Origin: Lewinellaceae bacterium
GTDB lineage: Bacteria > Bacteroidota > Bacteroidia > Chitinophagales > Saprospiraceae
Direction of reading: 5' to 3'
DNA length: 64,000 bases
NCBI GenBank assembly: GCA_020636275.1
Contig: JACJYD010000002.1
Coordinates: 620,001-684,000 of the forward strand
A program made the translations under genes and the position numbers. Numbering within the stretch: position 1 is the first letter of the stretch; the number at the start of each line of letters is the position of its first letter. This document shows positions 57,901 through 64,000 of this stretch, piece by piece. The notes beneath the pieces are model-generated. The model worked only from the letters and a program-made list of their open reading frames with translations, was not told where the DNA came from and ran no database searches.

Positions 57901-58449
57901 ATGCTGGAGCGAAGAACCTTCAAACTGGAAAAAGACGACTCGGTGCTCCTCCTGGAGATCCCCTCCCGGAATTTCTTCATTTACAACTATTTCTTCCTGA
58001 TACTGGCCCTGGTGTTTTTGGGGGTAGCGATCATGCTACCGATCGTTCCGGTCTATTTTCCCATGCTTCATTTGACCTGGTGGCTGGTTGTGCCGCTTAT
58101 GATCCTGTTCTTTTTCCTGACCTATCGGGCGTTTTCCCTGTTCGTTTGGGTGGAGAAGGGCTTTGAATTCTTAAAGCTGGACAGAGCAACCGGGCAGGCT
58201 TACTACTGGAAAAAAGGGCTTTGGATTTTTGGTTCCCATACTATGCCCTTGTTGGAAATCGGCGAATTTTATTGGTGCCCGGAAAATGAGGCGATTGTGG
58301 ATGATTCCCATCGCTATGGTCTGGCTGGCGGACGCCTCTGCTTCCGGATCAGTGGGGAGCGCCACCGGATTGGGGTGGCTTTGACCAAATCGGAAGCAAA
58401 GTACTGCCTGGTGGTATTGAACCGGTTTTTGAAAAACGCAGATCTATGA
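57901..58449 (+). CDS. Small membrane protein, unknown
   Basis: 182 residues with two membrane helices (about 27-47 and 58-80), then a soluble beta-rich part with a GHRIGVAL-like strand and a Trp-rich stretch (GEFYWCPENEAIVDD). The family is not recognised; the layout resembles bacterial PH-like membrane proteins. It overlaps the next gene by 4 bp and follows the NTF2-like gene by 14 bp, so the three form an operon. Confidence 0.7.
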   Translation: MLERRTFKLEKDDSVLLLEIPSRNFFIYNYFFLILALVFLGVAIMLPIVPVYFPMLHLTWWLVVPLMILFFFLTYRAFSLFVWVEKGFEFLKLDRATGQAYYWKKGLWIFGSHTMPLLEIGEFYWCPENEAIVDDSHRYGLAGGRLCFRISGERHRIGVALTKSEAKYCLVVLNRFLKNADL

Positions 58450-59159
58450 AAAATACCGCGCCTTATCTGATGCTACTCCTCCGGGTGGGACTTTTTGTGC
58501 TCTTCCAGGCCACAATTGCCCTGCTTTTCTATATCCTGGGGAGCGAGGCGCCCTGGGTTCGTTCGGAAGGCTATTGGGCCATTGCAGGATTGCTGGCCAA
58601 CGGGGTGACCTTTTTGCTTCTGGTAAAATTATTCCGGAAAGAGGGTGTGCGGTATTTCGACAATTTCCGCTTCGTCCGGAAAGACTGGTGGAAGGACCTC
58701 TTGATCGCCATTGGCCTGCTAATATTGGCCGGACCCATATCCACCTTTCCCAATATCTGGCTGGCAAAGGGATTATTGGGGTCTACGGAGGCCTCTGCGG
58801 CACTCTTCTTTCGGCCATTGCCCCTCTGGGTGATCATCATCAGCTTTTTGTGGCCGTTTGCGCAAGGATTGGTCGAACTACCTACCTATTTCGCCTATGC
58901 CATGCCCCGGATTGAAAAACAACTGAACAACGGCTGGATCGCCTGGGCTCTGGCTTCTTTTTTTCTGGCCTTTCAACACGCCGGCCTGCCCCTGATCTTC
59001 GACCTGAACTTTATCCTTTGGCGCATCGGAATGTTCCTGCCCTTCGCCTTTTTCATAGGGTTGTGCCTCAAGATTCGTCCCCGCCTGTTTCCTTACCTGA
59101 TGATCAGTCATGCGCTGATGGATCTGGTGGTGGTGCTTATGATCCCGGTAAAGGGGTAA
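58446..59159 (+). CDS. CPBP-like membrane protein
   Basis: 237 residues with six to seven membrane segments. The arrangement of PFAQGLVELPTYFAYAMPRI, FFLAFQHAGLPLIF and MISHALMDLVVVLM imitates the CPBP intramembrane-protease motifs (EExxxR, FxxxH, HxxxD/N), but the first motif lacks the paired Glu. It could be an inactive or diverged relative. It overlaps the preceding gene by 4 bp. Confidence 0.65.
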   Translation: MKNTAPYLMLLLRVGLFVLFQATIALLFYILGSEAPWVRSEGYWAIAGLLANGVTFLLLVKLFRKEGVRYFDNFRFVRKDWWKDLLIAIGLLILAGPISTFPNIWLAKGLLGSTEASAALFFRPLPLWVIIISFLWPFAQGLVELPTYFAYAMPRIEKQLNNGWIAWALASFFLAFQHAGLPLIFDLNFILWRIGMFLPFAFFIGLCLKIRPRLFPYLMISHALMDLVVVLMIPVKG

Positions 59160-59242
59160 TTTGGGTAGCATTCACTGATCCATACCCCTCATTCGCTGAA
59201 TAAATTTTTTTCTTCCCTCGCAATGGTTTAATGTTACGGGCA

Positions 59243-59280
59243 TATACTTTAAAAAAGTGATTGGACGGCCGTCGGCTGCA
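59243..59280. repeat. Copy 2 of a 38-40 bp shared intergenic sequence
   Basis: Resembles 2696-2735 (TATACTTT, AAAAGTGATTGGACGGC). About 45 bp before the DUF1566 gene. GACGGCCGTC within it is palindromic. Confidence 0.5.
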
Positions 59281-59325
59281 ATGATCCCAAGCCACTTCGT
59301 TTTAAGTAAAAAAAATCCATTTACG

Positions 59326-60798
59326 ATGAAGAAGATATCATTAGCAATAGGCATACTTGCCTTCATTTTTTCCACCGCTTTTTCCCAAACCTACAAGATC
59401 GTCGACACCGGCCAAACGGAATGCTTCAACAATCAGGGCCCCATTCCGGCGCCTTTGCCCGGAGCGGCTTTTTACGGACAGGATGCCCAGCACAACGGCA
59501 ATCAGCCGGCTTACCAGGACAACGGCGACGGCACTGTGACCGATCTGGTGACGGGGCTGATGTGGCAGAAAAATCTCTACCCCGGAAAATACACCTACGT
59601 CCAGGCCCTTGCCGGCGCCGATACCTGCACCGTTGGCGGCTACGACGACTGGAGATTGCCCACCATCAAGGAGATGTACTCCCTGATCCTCTTTTCGGGA
59701 AAAACCGGAATGAACGCTCAGACTTCCATTCCTTTTCTCGATACCAATTACTTCGATTTCCGCTATGGCTTTGAGGATACCGGGGAGCGCTTTATCGACG
59801 CACAATACATCACGAGCACGGAATATGCAGGGCTCACCATGGGGGGCGCCTTTACGGCCTTTGGCGTTAACTTTGCCGATGGGCGGATCAAGGGCTATCC
59901 GGCGGGGATCACGCCGATGGGTGAAAAACTCTTTGAAGTGCGCTACGTGCGCGGGATTTCCAACTATGGCGTCAACGACTTCGTCGACAACCAGGACGGT
60001 ACGGTCACCGACCAGGCGACCGGGTTGATGTGGACGAAAGCCGACAACGGCGAAGGCCTGAACTGGGAGGAAGCCCTGGCTTGGGTCCAGGCGAAAAATG
60101 CCGAAAATTACCTGGGCTACGACGACTGGCGGCTGCCCAATGTCAAGGAGTTGCAGAGCATCGTCGATTACACCCGTTCGCCGCAGACGACCAATAGCGC
60201 CGCACTAGACACCGTTTTCGAATCCTCGACCATCACCGACGAAGGCGATATGACCAACTATCCCTTCTGCTGGTCCAGCACTACCCATGGCGACGGGCCA
60301 CCCGATATGGCGTATACCAAAGCGGCCTACGTCTGCTTTGGCGAAGCGCTGGGGTTTATGGAAATGCCGCCGATGTCGGGCAACTATTTCCTGCTGGACG
60401 TACATGGAGCCGGCGCCCAGCGCAGCGATCCCAAGACCGGCGATCCGGCCGATTATCCGCTCGGGTTCGGTCCGCAGGGCGATGTGATCCGGATCTTTAA
60501 CTTCGTGCGCCTGGTGCGCGATGTGGATGGCACGACGGGGATGAGAGAGCTGGAATCGGAAGAGAATAGGGTAGCCGTGTTCCCCAACCCGGCTATGGAT
60601 GTGCTGAATGTCGTGTTCGATACGGATTTTTGGGAAAATGGGGAAGTGGGGTTGTACGACAGTGCGGGCAGAGTGGTCTTTTCCGGGGTTGTTGCCGGTC
60701 GTCAGATTGCCTTGAAGATGGATTTTCCAGCCGGGGTGTATTTTCTCCGGTTGGAGAAGGATGGAGTTGGGGTGACAAGGAAAATCATTTTGAATTGA
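59326..60798 (+). CDS. DUF1566 (Lcl_C) protein with T9SS sorting domain
   Basis: 490 residues from the ATG at 59326, which opens a signal peptide (MKKISLAIGILAFIFSTAFS). Two Lcl C-terminal-type modules follow, each with a DGTVTD(L/Q)xTGLMW start and a YDDWRLP core (GGYDDWRLPTIKEMYSLI, GYDDWRLPNVKELQSIV). The last 75 residues (VAVFPNPAMDVLNVVFD ... FPAGVYFLRLEKDGV) are a type A T9SS tail. It is a secreted surface or released protein; the ligand is unknown. Confidence 0.88.
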   Translation: MKKISLAIGILAFIFSTAFSQTYKIVDTGQTECFNNQGPIPAPLPGAAFYGQDAQHNGNQPAYQDNGDGTVTDLVTGLMWQKNLYPGKYTYVQALAGADTCTVGGYDDWRLPTIKEMYSLILFSGKTGMNAQTSIPFLDTNYFDFRYGFEDTGERFIDAQYITSTEYAGLTMGGAFTAFGVNFADGRIKGYPAGITPMGEKLFEVRYVRGISNYGVNDFVDNQDGTVTDQATGLMWTKADNGEGLNWEEALAWVQAKNAENYLGYDDWRLPNVKELQSIVDYTRSPQTTNSAALDTVFESSTITDEGDMTNYPFCWSSTTHGDGPPDMAYTKAAYVCFGEALGFMEMPPMSGNYFLLDVHGAGAQRSDPKTGDPADYPLGFGPQGDVIRIFNFVRLVRDVDGTTGMRELESEENRVAVFPNPAMDVLNVVFDTDFWENGEVGLYDSAGRVVFSGVVAGRQIALKMDFPAGVYFLRLEKDGVGVTRKIILN

Positions 60799-60817
60799 AT
60801 GAATTATACAGAAAAAG

Positions 60818-61852
60818 ATGAAAGCGGCCCAAAAGAAACTTAAAATCACCGAGCTCCTGGTCATCTCCCTGGTCTGGCTGGTGCTGGTGCTGGCCCCCTT
60901 TCTGTTTTCAGGGGAGAGCCGGTTTCAGAGCTGGGAGCGTTTTTTGCGACCGTTCGAGGTGCTTGGCCCTCTTTTCGTGCTTTTCCTGGTCAACCGGTTG
61001 GTCCTGACTCCGCGTTTGTTTTTTCGAAAAAAGTGGGCCCTGTTTTTTGTTTCGGTTTTTCTTCTTGTCGGGTTGTTCACCCTTGGGTTGTTGTTCCTGC
61101 ACCACCCGCAAATGCGCCCGGCAGGCCCTCCCGGGGGCCCTTTCCCGGGACCGCTACCCCCTCACGTCAATTTTCTGATCACATCCGTTTTGCTGATCGG
61201 CTTCGATACCGGCTTGCAACTATCCATTCGCTCGATGCAGATCGAGCGGGAAAAGGAGGAACTGGAAAAGGAGAACATCAAAAACCAACTGGCCTTCCTG
61301 CATCACCAGATCAGTCCACATTTTTTCATGAACACCCTGAACAATATCCATGCCCTGGTGGACATCAGCGGGGAGCGGGCAAAAGATGCGATCCTCCAAT
61401 TGTCGAAAATGATGCGGTATCTCCTCTACGACACGGCCCACGGTCAAACCACGCTGGCCCAGGAGATCGAATTTATGCGGAGTTACCTGGAGCTGATGAA
61501 ATTGAGAGTGTCGGATAAGGTGGATATCCAACTGCACCTCCCGGACGAGGTCCCGGAGGCGATCCTCCCGCCGCTCCTGTTCGTTCCCTTTGTGGAAAAT
61601 GCGTTCAAGCACGGGGTTAGCTATCAGCAACCCTCTTTCATTCACATCGATCTGCGCGTGGAGTCCAAAGCATTGCATTTCCTGGTCGAAAACAGCAAGG
61701 CCATATCACCCCGCTCCGACGAAGGCTCCGGCATCGGCATCGAGAACGTCCGCCGGCGCCTGGATCTGATCTATGGCCCGGATTATCGTTTGGAAATTGA
61801 GGATAGGGGGGGTATTTTTAGGGTGGAGCTATTCATTTTAAATAGTTTTTGA
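60818..61852 (+). CDS. LytS-type sensor histidine kinase
   Basis: 344 residues. Four membrane helices (about 13-30, 47-64, 72-96, 117-136), a coiled coil (IEREKEELEKENIKNQ) and a His_kinase domain with HHQISPHFFMNTLNNI, H168 being the likely phosphoacceptor, and an ATPase N/G region (ILPPLLFVPFVENAFKHGVS, GSGIGIENVRRRLDLIYG). No separate sensor domain, so it senses at the membrane. The partner regulator begins 155 bp downstream. The stop codon (61850-61852) lies in a repeat of the 4585-4697 family. Confidence 0.93.
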   Translation: MKAAQKKLKITELLVISLVWLVLVLAPFLFSGESRFQSWERFLRPFEVLGPLFVLFLVNRLVLTPRLFFRKKWALFFVSVFLLVGLFTLGLLFLHHPQMRPAGPPGGPFPGPLPPHVNFLITSVLLIGFDTGLQLSIRSMQIEREKEELEKENIKNQLAFLHHQISPHFFMNTLNNIHALVDISGERAKDAILQLSKMMRYLLYDTAHGQTTLAQEIEFMRSYLELMKLRVSDKVDIQLHLPDEVPEAILPPLLFVPFVENAFKHGVSYQQPSFIHIDLRVESKALHFLVENSKAISPRSDEGSGIGIENVRRRLDLIYGPDYRLEIEDRGGIFRVELFILNSF

Positions 61853-61872
61853 GTTTATAAGGGTATAAGTTT
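61846..61872. repeat. Single arm of the 27-bp inverted-repeat family
   Basis: 26 of 27 positions match the left arm at 4585-4611. It contains the histidine kinase stop codon. Confidence 0.85.
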
Positions 61873-62007
61873 TTAATGTTAGCGTAGCGTCGTCTCGAAG
61901 AGGACGCGGCGTTTGATCATTTTGGGTTTACGGAGCGTTTTTCCTCCCCTTCCCTTTGGAGGGGGAGGAAACTTTATGCTATCGCAGCCAGAATAAAACT
62001 GTAAAAA
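61873..62007. repeat. Composite repeat region between kinase and regulator genes
   Basis: Holds a hairpin of CGTCGTCTC-GAA-GAGGACG type (about 61888-61910) and a TTTCCTCCCC/GGGGAGGAAA palindrome (61940-61971). Both look like dispersed Bacteroidota-type intergenic repeats. They separate two genes that are usually adjacent or overlapping. Confidence 0.6.
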
Positions 62008-62721
62008 TTGCTTTACTGCCTCGCCATCGACGACGAACCCCTGGCGCTCAAAAAGATCGCCGGGTATATCGAGAAGACGCCCTTTCTCGAAGCGGTAGCG
62101 CTATGCGAAAGCGCTTTCGAGGCTATGGAGGTGCTGGAGAAAGAGCGCGTCGATCTGCTGTTCGTCGATATCAATATGCCCGACCTGAGCGGGATGGAAT
62201 TTGTGAAAAGCCTGGTCCAAAAACCCGAAGTGATCTTTACGACGGCCTACAGCGAATATGCGGTGGAAGGATTCAAAGTGGATGCGCTGGATTATTTGTT
62301 GAAACCCTTTGGATACGACGAGTTTCTCCGGGCGGCCAACAAGGCGAAAATGCGCCTCCAACCCCGGGAGGAGAGTCCGGAGCAACTGGCGCTCAAAGAT
62401 CAGCACCTCTTTCTGAAATCCGGTCATAAGATCGTGCGGCTCAAACTGGCCGACATCACCTACATCGAAAGCCAGAGCGAATATTGCCGTATCCACAGGA
62501 CCGGTGGCAAACCGGTCATGACGCTCATCAGCCTGAAAAAACTGGAAGAAGCGTTACCTGCTGACCGGTTTATGCGGGTGCACCGCTCCTTTATCGTCCA
62601 CCTGGCCAGGATCAACACCATCGAGGGCAACCGCATCACTTGCGGTGACGAAAAGGCCATCCCGGTGAGCGAACAATACCGGGAGGCGCTGAAAAAGTAT
62701 ATCGATCAATTTTTCCTTTGA
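62008..62721 (+). CDS. LytTR-family response regulator, TTG start
   Basis: 237 residues. The receiver domain has the acidic pair in LAIDDEPLALKKI, the phosphoacceptor D54 in LLFVDINMPDLSG and the Lys in YLLKPFGYDEFL. The LytTR DNA-binding domain covers about residues 130-237 (ADITYIESQSEYCRIH, ADRFMRVHRSFIVHL). A TAA stop sits two codons before the TTG at 62008-62010 and no ATG or GTG lies between, so TTG is the only normal start. It pairs with the LytS-type kinase upstream. Confidence 0.93.
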   Translation: MLYCLAIDDEPLALKKIAGYIEKTPFLEAVALCESAFEAMEVLEKERVDLLFVDINMPDLSGMEFVKSLVQKPEVIFTTAYSEYAVEGFKVDALDYLLKPFGYDEFLRAANKAKMRLQPREESPEQLALKDQHLFLKSGHKIVRLKLADITYIESQSEYCRIHRTGGKPVMTLISLKKLEEALPADRFMRVHRSFIVHLARINTIEGNRITCGDEKAIPVSEQYREALKKYIDQFFL

Positions 62722-62810
62722 AACCCGGCGCCATTCGTACGGGTTGGAAAAGGTGAAAAAAAAGGAGAAAGGTTTACCTTTAAGGTCCATACCATTTAAA
62801 ATTCCAACTA

Positions 62811-64000
62811 TATGAAAAACAGCGTTCTCACCCTGGCATTGCTACTCGCCACCGTTTCCTTGTTTGCCCAATGGACGAATGAAACGGACGTAAATACCCT
62901 GGTTGCGGCTACTGAAGCGGAAGACATGCAATCGGCGGGGACCTCCGATGGCAAGACATATGTAGCCTATTGGCACAATCTGCCGGGCCCGGAATATTAC
63001 GAAATGCGCTTGCAATTGCTCGATGAAAACGGGTATCCGTTGTTCGGTCCGGAAGGAATGCTGGTCAATAACGTAGTGCCGATGAGCAGTTATACGGTGC
63101 TCTGGTCGATCACCGTCGATGCACAGGATAATGTGTATATCGGATTTAACGGCAGCGGTGCGGGCAACCTGGCCTATGTGCATAAAATTGCTCCCGACGG
63201 CACCCAACTTTGGGGCGCCACGGGCGTCAATGTTGGCGCCGGATACGATGTGAAGGTCTTGCCATTGAGCAATGGGGAAGCCATCGTTTCCTGGCTGCCG
63301 GGCGACCAGGGGGTTTTTCAAAAATTCGATGCTAACGGCAATGCGGTTTGGGCCGATCCGGTGACCATCCAGCCGCTGGTAGCGGGCCACAAGACCAGCG
63401 CCGGCGAATGGGCGGAAATGGCCAACGGAGATTTTGTGCTGATCTTCCACGACCGGGGCGGGTTCGGATTGAGCTCCATTCCCCATGCGCAACGCTACGA
63501 CACCGATGGCAATGCTGTTTGGCCATCGCCCGTAGCCCTCACCGATGGAGTGTATACCGTTTTTAACCGTCGCTATCCACTCCGGCAAGATGGGGACAAT
63601 CTCTATTTTGGATACTCGGGCGCTGTTGGCCTGAAGTTTTATTCCTATCTGCAACGCCTCAATTCCGATGGTACCCTTCCCTGGGGGATTAATGGGAGCG
63701 ATTTTTCGACACAGTCGGCCGATTATGAGCGGGAAACAGAAATTGCATTCAGTGCGGGCTCGGATTATGTCTGGGCTATTTGTGAATACACCGACCCTTC
63801 CCAGGGTATGGCAGGGGAGTACGTCCAGAAATTTGACAAAGAAACCGGAGCCCGGAAGTTGTCGGATCTGGGGAAAGTCGTATTTCCCATCGATGCCGCC
63901 TATATTTCTCACCGGGGCGACTTGCAATTGATCGACGATCAGCCCTTGTTCATCGTGTCCGACGGTACGAGCAACGGGGTATTTCCCCTCGATCTCCTGG
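62811..64000 (+). CDS. Exported repeat-rich protein (3' end missing)
   Basis: Open from the ATG at 62811 to the window edge, at least 396 residues. Signal peptide MKNSVLTLALLLATVSLFA is followed by beta-rich sequence with recurring features: DAQDNVYIGF, KIAPDGTQLW, KFDANGNAVW, RYDTDGNAVW and RLNSDGTLPW, about 50-90 residues apart. This suggests a propeller of YWTD/SBBP-like type. A T9SS tail would be expected beyond the window. A TACCTTTA box near 62773 could be the promoter. Confidence 0.8.

Noticed and set aside
62842..63927. 361-codon minus-strand frame at the right edge
   Set aside because: The plus-strand frame from 62811 has a signal peptide and regular repeat motifs; the minus frame lacks any.
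1..64000. tRNA, rRNA or riboswitch genes
   Set aside because: The longer gene-free stretches (7.5-7.8, 17.2-17.5, 19.5-19.8, 31.9-32.3, 37.3-37.5 kb) were read on both strands and no cloverleaf, rRNA segment or known riboswitch core was recognised.

Overview
The window is about 64 kb of an ordinary chromosome from a member of the Bacteroidota. The evidence is a SusC/SusD pair, C-terminal type IX secretion (T9SS) sorting domains, many Cys-anchored lipoproteins, a short RpoD typical of the phylum, TAnnTTTG-like promoter boxes and few Shine-Dalgarno sites. Placement near Saprospiraceae/Lewinella-like bacteria is an inference from gene style and was not tested. I found no rRNA, tRNA, CRISPR array, prophage or insertion sequence.

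Layout. 1-2.7 kb: thioredoxin-like protein (cut by the edge), cytochrome oxidase subunit III, APS reductase. 2.8-8.7 kb: etfB-etfA, rpsO-pnp, rpoD. 8.7-13 kb: an SH3 lipoprotein, an unknown partner and a large BNR-propeller protein. 13.1-17.2 kb, minus strand: infC-rpmI-rplT and clpC. 17.5-23.2 kb: STAS protein, RNase Z, Crp/Fnr regulator, dinB, mltA and a DegT-type aminotransferase. 23.4-25.5 kb: a three-gene operon with SCO. 25.6-32 kb: frameshifted lipoprotein, ChaN-like protein, arfB, cry-DASH, DUF389 protein, four-helix-bundle protein and a LolD-like ATPase, with heptanucleotide arrays in the gaps. 32.3-40 kb: outer-membrane receptor, trans-sulfuration enzyme, membrane AraC regulator, head-GIN lipoprotein and permease. 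40-52.6 kb, minus strand: a polysaccharide utilization locus (regulator, PKD lipoprotein, SusC, SusD, two GH30 enzymes), probably for a beta-glucan. 52.7-59.2 kb: an HxlR regulator divergent from a four-gene DJ-1/bestrophin operon, plus small membrane proteins. 59.3-64 kb: a DUF1566 T9SS protein, a LytS/LytTR two-component pair and a secreted protein cut by the edge.

The most unusual layer lies between the genes. (TGATTGG)n arrays start or end exactly at stop codons and flank the four-helix-bundle gene as inverted arrays, recalling rRNA intervening sequences. There are also a 31-bp palindrome in three copies, one of which supplies the C-terminus of a gene; a 113-bp element with 27-bp perfect inverted ends; hairpins in the PUL sharing an identical 19-nt core; and a palindromic repeat present three times in frame inside the PUL regulator. 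Several genes (dinB, infC, the LytTR regulator, perhaps mltA) appear to lack an ATG start.
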